Assembly: GCA_023229245.1 (NCBI GenBank) | Contig: JALNZU010000009.1 | Coordinates: 36,234-100,233 of the forward strand | DNA from: Bacteroidales bacterium | GTDB taxonomy: Bacteria; Bacteroidota; Bacteroidia; Bacteroidales; F082 | Direction of reading: 5' to 3' | DNA: 64,000 bases | Shown here: positions 17,046 to 25,077 of the stretch, one piece after another | Layout of the letters: each line of letters starts with the position of its first letter | How positions within the stretch are numbered: the stretch's first letter is position 1 | Notes under the pieces: generated by a model | What the model was told of the DNA's origin: nothing | Database searches by the model: none | The model's input: only the letters and a program-made list of their open reading frames with translations | Translations under genes and position numbers: made by a program

Positions 17046-18101
17046 ATGTTATATTCAACACTTATTCGTCCAATTCTTTTTACGGTTGATCCGGAAAGGG
17101 TGCATAGTTGGGTGGTTGGTGGGTTAAAGCTTGCTTTTGCCATACCGGGTGTCAGGCTTTTGATCGGCTATTGTACAAAAGTGAACGACCCCAAGCTACA
17201 ACGGGAAGTGTTTGGCCTTCGCTTTTCAAATCCGGTAGGTATTGCAGCCGGCTTCGACAAAGATGCCCAACTCTTTAATGAACTGTCGGCATTGGGCTTT
17301 GGACATATTGAAGTAGGTACGATAACTCCTAAACCTCAGATGGGTAATCCTAAACCACGCCTTTTCCGACTTCCTAAAGACAAAGGACTGATCAACAGGA
17401 TGGGGTTCAATAATCAAGGCCTTGATGCGGCGGTAAAAAAACTCAGAAAAAGGAAAACTACTGCTGTAATAGGAGCTAACTTAGGTAAAAACACCCTGAC
17501 ACCCAACGAAACAGCAATAGAAGATTATAGCAAAAACTTTGATGGATTGTTTGATGTGGCTGACTATTTTGTGGTTAACGTAAGCTGCCCGAATATCACC
17601 GATCTTAGTGAACTTCAGGATCAGCAAGTGCTAACAGCTATTTTGCAGCGATTGCAGGAGATCAATGCAACAAAAAAAGAGCGAAAACCTATACTGCTTA
17701 AAGTATCACCCGATCTGAATGAAAAGCAATTAGATGAGGTAATTGAGATAGTACGTGTTACAAAAATAGATGGAGTGATGGCTGTGAACACCACTATACG
17801 ACGCGATAATATTAACAATGAGAATAATAATATTAGCCGAATCGGAAATGGTGGATTGAGCGGCTTGCCTTTACGGGAACGTGCCACAGAAGTGATACGT
17901 TATTTAGCCGAAAAATCGGGTAAAGCATTCCCAATTATTGGAGTAGGCGGCGTGTTTACACCTCAGGATGCGATAGAAAAACTACAAGCGGGCGCTGATC
18001 TGATACAAGTCTATACCGGTTTTATTTATGAAGGACCGATGATTGCCCGACGAATCAATAAGGGGATACTTAAAGCAATAGAAAATGGACAGCTGAAGTA
18101 A
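17046..18101 (+). CDS. pyrD: Dihydroorotate dehydrogenase, class 2 (quinone)
   Basis: A 351-residue FMN enzyme oxidising dihydroorotate to orotate in pyrimidine synthesis. The N-terminal amphipathic extension (LYSTLIRPILFTVDPERVHSW) and the motifs NPVGIAAGFDKD, EVGTITPKPQ and IGVGGVFTPQDAIEKLQAGA mark the membrane-associated, quinone-linked class 2. At the loop that carries the catalytic base, class 2 enzymes I know read NxSSPN with serine as the base. Here it reads NVSCPN, with Cys181 (codon 17586-17588), the residue used by class 1. The frame reaches a TTG at 17037, but ATG at 17046 is chosen. A quinone-linked enzyme implies a respiratory chain. Confidence 0.93.
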   Translation: MLYSTLIRPILFTVDPERVHSWVVGGLKLAFAIPGVRLLIGYCTKVNDPKLQREVFGLRFSNPVGIAAGFDKDAQLFNELSALGFGHIEVGTITPKPQMGNPKPRLFRLPKDKGLINRMGFNNQGLDAAVKKLRKRKTTAVIGANLGKNTLTPNETAIEDYSKNFDGLFDVADYFVVNVSCPNITDLSELQDQQVLTAILQRLQEINATKKERKPILLKVSPDLNEKQLDEVIEIVRVTKIDGVMAVNTTIRRDNINNENNNISRIGNGGLSGLPLRERATEVIRYLAEKSGKAFPIIGVGGVFTPQDAIEKLQAGADLIQVYTGFIYEGPMIARRINKGILKAIENGQLK

Positions 18102-18113
18102 AATCACAGCTGT
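18089..18113 (+). terminator. Possible hairpin over the pyrD stop codon
   Basis: ACAGCTG (18089-18095) and CAGCTGT (18107-18113) pair around an 11-base loop that contains the stop codon. The following bases are only moderately T-rich, so termination is uncertain. Confidence 0.35.
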
Positions 18114-18249
18114 TGATATTCTTTCAAAACGATCTGACGATACCAAGAAAGGAATGGATAAGAGTATCTACGATGCGTAACAAATAAACCCCTCCCGACA
18201 GTGAATAATGATTTCCCATACCTATTGGTTGATTAGGAGCACATGCACC

Positions 18250-18471
18250 TTGTCTACCTACAATAAACCGAAAGACAAAGTAGATAGGATGTTTATAGAA
18301 TCCTTGTACCTGATGCTATACAGCGATCCATTGTATGTTTCAACAAAGCATCCACTTTAGTTGTACCCTGCTATCAAACAGCTCCTGTTAGGCTTCTATC
18401 CGGTACGTATCATTGAGATAATGGACTTTGCCGGATACTGGATTAAGGCTGTCAGTAATTCTTTTTTATAA
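18250..18471 (+). pseudogene. Gene relic of unknown origin
   Basis: One frame reads as protein-like sequence for about 73 codons with a single internal TAG: ...DRMFIESLYLMLYSDPLY... then ...PAIKQLLLGFYPVRIIEIMD... It has no start codon in the expected place and no obvious family. It fills most of the 385-base gap after pyrD. The amino-acid make-up looks like coding sequence, but the evidence is soft. Confidence 0.25.
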
Positions 18472-18486
18472 CTATCCGATTTGAAC

Positions 18487-18960
18487 TTACTTGACGAGTT
18501 CAAAAAAGCGTTCGGTCAGCAGGCTGTCTTCCCACTTTTTAACACCATTGATCCATACTTCGGTAACTATCTCCCGATTTTTCCCGCGATATATTTTACA
18601 GCTTAGGGTATCTCTGTAATTTTCACCCCATTGAATATAAGTTTTTGGAAATTCTTCCTTGTTGTCTGTATTTGGGAAAAATGCCAGGCGATAGCCGGCC
18701 TCATGCTTATATATGTAATACTGATTAGACAAAGCTGATTTTTCGGAATAGGTTCCATCAGTTTCATCTTTCACTATATACAACACTTTGACAGAGCTTT
18801 GGTCAAAATAGTACTCGGATTGAGGATTCAGAAGGTCATTGCCGTCTTTATCTTTTACAGCGATCTCAATTTTAGTATCAATCACAAAGGCCTCACTCTT
18901 TTCCTTGTCGGAACAAGCAGCTAATAAAATAAGTGCTGCCAAAAAAATCTTTGTTTTCAT
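18487..18960 (-). CDS. Small lipoprotein of unknown function
   Basis: A 157-residue exported lipoprotein. The signal peptide MKTKIFLAALILLAAC ends in a lipobox with Cys16, followed by an acidic/lysine-rich linker (SDKEKSEAF). The mature part (IEIAVKDKDGNDLLNPQ and onward) looks like a beta-rich domain with alternating hydrophobic residues and ends EDSLLTERFFELVK. No family is recognised. Its 5' third and upstream region are partly duplicated at 30959-31390. A hairpin at 19133-19155 lies about 175 bases ahead of the start. Confidence 0.6.
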   Translation of the reverse strand: MKTKIFLAALILLAACSDKEKSEAFVIDTKIEIAVKDKDGNDLLNPQSEYYFDQSSVKVLYIVKDETDGTYSEKSALSNQYYIYKHEAGYRLAFFPNTDNKEEFPKTYIQWGENYRDTLSCKIYRGKNREIVTEVWINGVKKWEDSLLTERFFELVK

Positions 18961-19132
18961 AGTTTCTTTGTTAATAATTTCCTCATAAAAGATATCTCTT
19001 CACAAAAAGAAGAGCGTGCTAATATACGCTTTATCCTGTTAAAAGTCAAGCATTTTTCAATTGAATTTTAAATTATTTGGAATGTATGTTTTAAATACAT
19101 CTGTATAATATAGATAAACAGCTGTATATATG

Positions 19133-19155
19133 TGATTTAGAAATACTCTAAATCA
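19133..19155. repeat. Hairpin conserved in a duplicated leader, copy 1
   Basis: TGATTTAG (19133-19140) and CTAAATCA (19148-19155) form a perfect 8-bp inverted repeat with loop AAATACT. The same stem with loop AATACCT recurs at 31330-31352. Both lie upstream of the lipoprotein gene start (or its relic) on the minus strand, so it could be an operator or an upstream terminator. Confidence 0.55.
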
Positions 19156-19270
19156 GAGGCGAATTAATTGTTACTTTGTCTGAGTTCTTTGTAAAAAGAA
19201 GTAACTATAGGTAAATATTCAAGTAACCCATTTAAAATCAATATATTTATTATACTTATAAGCCTGCCCT

Positions 19271-19601
19271 ATGGAAAAAGATAAAATAAAAAAAAGAATC
19301 CTTCAATAACCTTAAGCAAGAAAATCCTCAACCCACACTTTTACTGTTTTGTGCACTACTTGAACGTTCTAAAAATGAATTATTGATGATCAGTGAATGA
19401 CGTATAATTAATTTTCATTTTGGATCATTAGACGCTCATCTTGGTGCATATTTATTCCCAAAAACAAGAATCGAAGCTGATAAACCCCAACATTTTGAAT
19501 CCAACAAATATGCATATTTAATTTTTGGAAATAATGGTTTGAAATTGGATCATGCATTGCAACAAACAGGAAAGGCTTCAATTCCTAAAAGAATTGTGTG
19601 A
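19271..19601 (+). pseudogene. Broken gene of unknown family
   Basis: An ATG at 19271 opens MEKDKIKK and then meets a run of eight A's, after which the sensible reading is in another frame: ESFNNLKQENPQPTLLLFC and on to ...NELLMISE. There an in-frame TGA follows, then RIINFHFGSLDAHLGAYLFP and ...LKLDHALQQTGKASIPKRIV before a final stop. About 110 codons are clearly coding-like but carry one frameshift at the A-tract and one internal stop. I do not recognise the family. The surrounding gap (18961-19659) also holds the lipoprotein leader with its hairpin. Confidence 0.5.
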
Positions 19602-19659
19602 TTTGTGAACGTTCAACAGTGCATACGTTCGACAAACACAGCTTAGTAGGACTGTTTTA

Positions 19660-20214
19660 TCAGAAACTGATCCCCAATGCAAGACCGGGAAGGGTGTAAA
19701 CTATCGTTTTTGTAATTGTTTGGCCGGCATTTTTACCTGAATCCCATGTTTCGGTTCTTACTTTCATTATTAATGGAAGTACAAGCCTGAGGTTGACTTT
19801 CTGTGTTTTCAGCGGTAGAAACCTATAAGCAAATATGGGATATAGATAATATTTTATTGAAGTATTTTCCGAGTATCCAGCCAAAAATGTTGCGCCAACT
19901 CCTGATTCAAAAAAATGACGTCCTTGCCCCAAAAGCACAGAAAAATAGTGCGGAAATGTTATATATTTATCTGCAGGTTTAGAACTAAATAAATGCAGAT
20001 CCATGAAAATCCCTGTACCGGCTCGTCCTGTCAAAGCAAGGTGCGGCCTGAGAAAAAATATACGCTCATAATTGATGCCAAACAGAGATACATCGCCTAA
20101 TACCGATAAATTGATGTTATTAACCGGCCTTGATTCTATCCCGATATGTTCATCCTGACCAAAAGCAAGTACAGCAGTTATGAGTAGTAGAGCTGACAAT
20201 AATATATTTTTCAC
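19660..20214 (-). CDS. Small outer-membrane beta-barrel-like protein
   Basis: A 184-residue exported protein. A signal peptide (residues 1-19, cut before QDEHIG) precedes a mature part made of short alternating strands with aromatic ends (NINLSVLGDVSLFGINYER, ALTGRAGTGIF, YYLYPIFAYRFLPL) that finishes in Phe. That is the pattern of small outer-membrane barrels. No specific family is recognised. The only sensible start is GTG at 20214. It lies 6 bases after the lipoprotein gene upstream and is probably co-transcribed with it. Confidence 0.5.
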   Translation of the reverse strand: MKNILLSALLLITAVLAFGQDEHIGIESRPVNNINLSVLGDVSLFGINYERIFFLRPHLALTGRAGTGIFMDLHLFSSKPADKYITFPHYFSVLLGQGRHFFESGVGATFLAGYSENTSIKYYLYPIFAYRFLPLKTQKVNLRLVLPLIMKVRTETWDSGKNAGQTITKTIVYTLPGLALGISF

Positions 20215-20220
20215 ATCTAA

Positions 20221-20772
20221 TTATTTTACACTGAATTTCACTTCAAAATGTTTTACTTCCGTTTGGATATCATCAATCTTAAATGCACTTGAAAAAGCAG
20301 ACCTATATTCCCCTTTTGTCAATGGATGAGTGTCGCTATGGTAGTTATCATTAGGGCATCCTATGTAACCATAATTTTGGTCTTTATGCCATAGCCAAGG
20401 AATCTCAATCTTTAAACTACCTGTTGCTGGGATTGTTAAGCCACCTATCATTTCACAAAAAATATGTTTATAGGGTTTACCCAAATCTGAATGGTTTTGT
20501 GAAGAATCCAGTTTGTAAAGACGGAAGAAATCAGTGGTATTCATTTGGGCATGGAAAAAAAACAGGTCTTCACTCGATTTATTTTCGATTACAAAGCTAA
20601 ATACAATATTCTCTCCTTGTTTAAAAACTGATTTCTCAATACCAAGTGTATCTAGTACCCGCAGTTGAAACTCAACAGGTAGCTCATTGCTGTTCTTCTT
20701 ACAACTCAGCATTGAGGGCAACAAGAGCCCGCATAAAAGGCCTAAAACGGCCAAAGTTTTAATTCTTTTCAT
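20221..20772 (-). CDS. Lipoprotein with a BsuPI-like or Ig-like fold
   Basis: A 183-residue lipoprotein. The signal peptide ends at LPSMLSC with the lipidated Cys at residue 24, followed by KKNSNELP. The core segment VFKQGENIVFSFVIENKSSEDLFFF (key residues G-x-x-I-x-F and N-x-S) resembles the strand pattern of intracellular proteinase-inhibitor-like (BsuPI) domains and of other Ig-like periplasmic modules. It ends TEVKHFEVKFSVK. Function is unknown. The pair with the next gene (6-base gap) is mirrored by the lipoprotein pair at 29864-30802, which has the same spacing. Confidence 0.45.
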   Translation of the reverse strand: MKRIKTLAVLGLLCGLLLPSMLSCKKNSNELPVEFQLRVLDTLGIEKSVFKQGENIVFSFVIENKSSEDLFFFHAQMNTTDFFRLYKLDSSQNHSDLGKPYKHIFCEMIGGLTIPATGSLKIEIPWLWHKDQNYGYIGCPNDNYHSDTHPLTKGEYRSAFSSAFKIDDIQTEVKHFEVKFSVK

Positions 20773-20823
20773 ATTTCAAGGGATTTATGGTTAAAATACT
20801 TGTTACTATCATTATCGGTAGGC

Positions 20824-20880
20824 GGTTTGACGTTCGGGCGGGAAACTCAATCGCCCAGACGAGATTCGACGTTTCAAACC
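20824..20880. repeat. G+C-rich imperfect hairpin
   Basis: GGTTTGA (20824-20830) pairs with TCAAACC (20874-20880), and inside it GGGCG (20836-20840) pairs with CGCCC (20852-20856). It is much richer in G+C than its surroundings and sits between a lipoprotein gene start and the insertion sequence. It may be an untranslated leader structure or the remnant of a mobile element. The rest of 20773-21075 shows nothing definite. Confidence 0.4.
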
Positions 20881-21075
20881 TTAGTAAAAACATCATAGTC
20901 ATCCCCAAAATTTTAGATGTTTCATTTTTTCTTTTATGAGTAGATCATTTTACTTGCTATGTCTTCTAACACTATCTTGCTTAAAGCATTTACCTAAAAC
21001 TGTTAATTAAATTCAGAAACATATAAAATTCAAGCAAATAGCATACCAGTTTAATTCAAAAACATACAGTAAAAC

Positions 21076-21094
21076 TTTAATCCCAAACCCTAAA
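21076..21094 (+). repeat. Left terminal inverted repeat of the IS
   Basis: TTTAATCCCAAACCCTAAA, the reverse complement of the right end except for one base. A separate 10-base palindrome, CCCGATCGGG, lies just inside at 21125-21134, immediately before the transposase start. Confidence 0.75.
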
Positions 21095-21136
21095 AAGTAG
21101 ATAATAGAAAATTAAAAAAACTACCCCGATCGGGCT

Positions 21137-22595
21137 TTGAAACACAAGAGACCGGGGACAGAACTCAAGCTGATAAACGGACGATACTACCTTTATAGCG
21201 TAAAATCTGTTTATGACAAAACACTAAAAAACTCAAGAAAAGTTTCGCTCGGTATTTTTGGGGAGTATCAGCCAAGAGAAAGGATTCATTCCATCGGAAA
21301 AGGCGGAGCTGAAAAAAGAAAAGCAGGAACACCTATATCGATAAGCAAGTGATGGTATTCGAATACGGATTTGCCAAGTGGCTCCTATACGAATTGGAAG
21401 ACAACGGACTGCTGAACTCCATGAAAAAATATTTCCCAGAACATTGGCAGTTCATTGTTTTTATGGTGAATTGCCGCTTGGTCTTCAAGTCTTCATTGAA
21501 AAATATTCCTACCGAGCTGGAACGCTCTGCCATTTTGGATCTTCTCGGATGGAAGGGAAAGATATACGACCAGAAGGTATCGGACATGCTTTTTGAGGTT
21601 GGACAGATGCGTCAGTCCATCCATGAATTCATGAGTCCGCAAGATAACAGGCGACGGAGCGTTATGATTGATGCCACGGACATCATCCTGCAATCGGATA
21701 ACATTGCCCTATCGCAAAAGGGGTACAATTCAAGCATGGATTTCCAGCCACAATTCGTGCTTCTCTACCTGTACGACGCACTCTCGCTGGAACCGCTTTA
21801 TTACCGCCTGCTTCCTGGAAACATTAGAGAAATGTCTGCTATGCACAACACCATAAGGATCAGTGGGATGGAAGAGTGTATGTTTATATCCGACAAGAGT
21901 TTTTTCTCAGAATCAAACATAGGGGAACTCGAAAGAATGTTGATGCAATATATCATCCCACTCAGACGGGAAAACCGATTAATATCTTACGGTGCGTTGG
22001 ACAAGAAAGAGCAGTCTGAGAATTATTCTAATTTCTCAAAGAGATTTATCTTCCATGCCCACACGCTGAACCTTGGGAAAAGAAAGATAGATTTATTGTT
22101 AGACGGGAAGCTCAGGGAACAGGAAAAAACGGATTACCTCAGTAAGATACAATCCCTACCGGAAAGTTTCTCAAAACCAAAATTCAACGACAAACTACAA
22201 TCCATGGGCACACTTGCCATTTTACACCATACGTCGTTTTCACCCGAGGATCTATATGTCGAATACAAGAACAGAGGCGAGATAGAACAATATTTCGATC
22301 ATTTTAAGAATGCCATAGATGCCTCATGCTCTCCATGCAATGGGAAGAATCGCTCCAAGGGTGGATGTTCATCAACCACATAAGTATGCAGCTCATATAT
22401 GGGCTATTTCGCATACTAAAAACCACCCCTCTGAACAAAAAGCAAATGTTGATTCACAAATATTCGATAAACGATACGATAGAACATATGAAGTCAATCA
22501 AGCAAATCAGATTTGCTCAAGAGGAGTTCGTGATTTCAGAAATGAACAAGTCAACCAAGATATTACTAAAGCAAATGAAAATAACGATTGCCTAA
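21137..22595 (+). pseudogene. DDE transposase with several frameshifts
   Basis: The coding sequence runs through three frames. It starts at a TTG (KHKRPGTELKLINGRYYLYS), shifts near 21300 into AELKKEKQEHLY, shifts again near 21337 into DKQVMVFEYGFAKWLLYEL, and shifts a third time near 22325 into ESLQGWMFINHISMQLIYGL. The DDE core is intact in the long middle part: D in MIDATDI, D in FISDKSFFSE, and E in the YKNRGEIEQYFDHFK signature, plus YYRLLPGNI. This is typical of IS4-superfamily (IS1634-like) transposases. The element should be unable to move by itself unless the shifts are sequencing errors. Confidence 0.75.
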
Positions 22596-22598
22596 AAA

Positions 22599-22617
22599 TT
22601 TAGGGTTTGGGGTTAAA
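22599..22617 (-). repeat. Right terminal inverted repeat of the IS
   Basis: TTTAGGGTTTGGGGTTAAA, matching the left end with one mismatch. It begins three bases after the transposase stop. Confidence 0.75.
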
Positions 22618-23225
22618 TTTTCCGCTAAAGCTCGTTGTGATTAGTCTGCTCTTTTTATTTCCAACATCTTTGATGTTTTGGTCCCGCATAAGGCTTCGCT
22701 GATCCCATAAGGGCATACACCATCTTGAACCCTTGTAGTGAAGTAGTCTAACTGGTATGCTGTTAATTGCTGTTGCTCCATAAAATAAATTTTGAACTGG
22801 CTGCTCCTTAAATTAAAAGATTCAGACTTTCCTTTATGAGTGTACTGCTCGTAAAGTATTATGTCTTATGCTGATTCTTTGCATGATATATGACAGTATC
22901 ACTACCTGTCCCAGCACTATTGGTGAATCATACAAGACCTCTATGGATAAGATAATAATCTTTATCTGTGTATTGCTTGATTTTCTCATTCGGATAACGG
23001 TGAATTTTGGCATTCCCCCCCCCCTGATAGATATCAAGAACCAATGCTCAGTTGCACACTAATATGAGTTTTAGATTTCTGTTCGACATTACTCCAGTGT
23101 TGTTAATGGCTTTTATCTGATTTATAGTTATTCCTGATACCCTTGCTAATCGCTATTGTTTCTTATCAACTCAGTGCATACAGGGACTTGCACCTTGCTA
23201 GACCAATACTTTACTTGACATACAA
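22618..23225. other. Non-coding stretch with a run of ten cytosines
   Basis: No convincing gene is seen in these 608 bases. Short open frames on both strands cross a run of exactly ten C's at 23015-23024, which stands out in A+T-rich DNA. The products of those frames look unlike real proteins. The stretch may be the remains of further mobile DNA next to the insertion sequence. Confidence 0.4.
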
Positions 23226-23254
23226 AAAAGCCAGCTTATTTATGGCTGGCTTTT
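23226..23254 (-). terminator. Terminator after the Omp28-like gene
   Basis: AAAAGCCAGC (23226-23235) and GCTGGCTTTT (23245-23254) form a perfect 10-bp stem with a 9-base loop, 20 bases after the stop codon of the gene that ends at 23275. Confidence 0.85.
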
Positions 23255-23274
23255 CATCTACTTAACTAAAACAA

Positions 23275-25038
23275 TTATTCACTGATAATTATATTTTTAA
23301 CCACTTGTTCACCTTGCTCGTTGATGAACTGCATTGAATAAGCTCCTTTATGGAAGCCAGTCAGGTCGATGGTTAGTTTCAACTCACCGTCCAAACCTGT
23401 TTCACTTACTATCTGACCCATCATATTGATCATTCGCATGTGACGTATGCCGTCAACTAATTTGACATGCAACAGGCTGTTAGCTGGTACGGGAAACACT
23501 TTGATCTTATCCATATCATTCTCTTCAATACCTGTAGGTTTGATCACAAAAAAGCTCACTACTTCTTCATATTCAAATTTTGCATCGCTTTCGAAGAAAA
23601 TATTTCCGCTGTCGTCCTCCAATTCATATTTCCCCCTACCTTGCGTATTGTTAAAACCATTACCTCCCGAATCCTGCATTACAAATCGGATGCAATCATC
23701 GTTTTTCACGATTATTTCATGCTCATGAAGCTTTACTCCGGCCGATGGCATATCTTCGTAAGGACCGCCTTCCGCTAAAATCGTCATATCAGAAGAATAC
23801 GCAGTCCAACTAATCTCGCTACCATACTTATCTTGCCACAATCTGAGTGTAATAGTATTGGTAGGAGCTTCCATAGAAATAGTTTCATCGCCGCTCAGTA
23901 ACACCTCTTTTGTAGTTAGGATATTCTGCTCAACGGCTGTATTGTTAATCTCCAAAATAGTTAAAAGAACAACGCTTTCGATACCAGGAGCCATGATGTC
24001 AAATTCAATAGAAGCTTGTTCTTCGGAAAGAATTGAGCCTTCCCACGTTTGGGTAGTTTTTGTACCGTTAATATCTAATTCGAACAATATGGACGTTACT
24101 TCATCACTGCCTCCGTTGAATATTACTGTTTCTATAGCCTTTATTCCATTACATGCGATTTTATCTTTTTGTTTTACCGATGCTATAACAGGATTTACTG
24201 GCTTTTTATCTTCAAATGTTACTGGAAGTTTATTAGCTGTAATAATGAAATAATCGCCTTCAGCAATGAATGCCAAAAATTCCAGGTCGGCGAGTATTAC
24301 TTCAACGCCATTCGGATCTCCAATTATCTCAGGAATAAGATATTCATATTTTTTTTCAATCAAAGAACCTTGTGAAGTAGTTGTTATTTCATCTCCCCAT
24401 ACTGAAGTTATGATATCTCTTAACGTATGCATGTGATTATATTCATCGCCTACAATCTGCAGGGGATTATATTCCATACCAGATTGCGATCCCAAAATGT
24501 TGTTTTGAAGCATGGCGATGCTTAGTTTATTTGATGTTCCAGGACCGTCGGAAGTATAATACAGTTCTATCTGTATGGTCGCTAAACGTGTTATTGGATT
24601 AATAGAGCAAACACCTCCAATATTCACAGGCGAAACCTGAGTAAGTTGTGTATTGACGGCACTTTCCCATCCATTTGCATGAGTAACTCCATTTCCGCTT
24701 CCATGACTTCTATTTACCGCTCCGCAAGGATAGCCCGATTGCGCTGCAAGATGACCGTCGTGAATTGCCTTGCCTGCATCGCAATTAAAGTTAGGATATG
24801 AAGTCTGAGCATAATATCCGGCATGGATGTTTATTGCCCAGAATCTGTCGGGATTTGCAATGGCAATATTATTGGCTGTTAAATGACCTTTTGGACAATT
24901 TACGCATTGTCTTCCCGTATATTCTTCAAGGATGGCGTTTTTATTTGTCGTATCGGTCGATACATAATTCTGCGCCTTTATCTGAAGTGTAAGGCATATT
25001 AGTAGCGTCAATCCTGAAAAAAAAGTCATTAATTTCAT
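23275..25038 (-). CDS. Omp28-like secreted protein with T9SS type A sorting domain
   Basis: A 587-residue exported protein with a signal peptide (1-22, cut before QN). Residues about 35-270 form the Omp28 domain, a thioredoxin-like fold whose EEYTGRQCVNCPKGH motif holds a C-x2-C pair. NIHAGYYAQTSYPNFNC and the later blocks fit the family. A central region (about 270-510) is beta-rich and includes DSGGNGFN. The last 75 residues (VFPVPANSLLHVKL ... FHKGAYSMQF ... VVKNIIISE) are a T9SS type A sorting domain. Omp28 proteins are surface-associated in Porphyromonas. The next gene upstream is another T9SS protein 39 bases away, so they are likely one operon. Confidence 0.8.
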   Translation of the reverse strand: MKLMTFFSGLTLLICLTLQIKAQNYVSTDTTNKNAILEEYTGRQCVNCPKGHLTANNIAIANPDRFWAINIHAGYYAQTSYPNFNCDAGKAIHDGHLAAQSGYPCGAVNRSHGSGNGVTHANGWESAVNTQLTQVSPVNIGGVCSINPITRLATIQIELYYTSDGPGTSNKLSIAMLQNNILGSQSGMEYNPLQIVGDEYNHMHTLRDIITSVWGDEITTTSQGSLIEKKYEYLIPEIIGDPNGVEVILADLEFLAFIAEGDYFIITANKLPVTFEDKKPVNPVIASVKQKDKIACNGIKAIETVIFNGGSDEVTSILFELDINGTKTTQTWEGSILSEEQASIEFDIMAPGIESVVLLTILEINNTAVEQNILTTKEVLLSGDETISMEAPTNTITLRLWQDKYGSEISWTAYSSDMTILAEGGPYEDMPSAGVKLHEHEIIVKNDDCIRFVMQDSGGNGFNNTQGRGKYELEDDSGNIFFESDAKFEYEEVVSFFVIKPTGIEENDMDKIKVFPVPANSLLHVKLVDGIRHMRMINMMGQIVSETGLDGELKLTIDLTGFHKGAYSMQFINEQGEQVVKNIIISE

Positions 25039-25077
25039 ATTGTAATCATTTTTATTTGTTTAGTTTTCTATTATTTA

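Larger units (their letters stand above)
21076..22617 (+). mobile_element. Decayed insertion sequence with IS4/IS1634-type transposase
   Basis: About 1.54 kb bounded by imperfect 19-bp inverted repeats, TTTAATCCCAAACCCTAAA on the left (21076-21094) and TTTAGGGTTTGGGGTTAAA on the right (22599-22617), which agree at 18 of 19 positions. Between them lies one transposase gene broken by frameshifts. I could not identify a convincing target-site duplication, so the exact ends may be a few bases out. Confidence 0.8.

Noticed and set aside
22834..23037. Minus-strand open frame crossing the C10 tract
   Set aside because: Composition and content do not look like a protein, there is no promoter, and the frame depends on the tract length.
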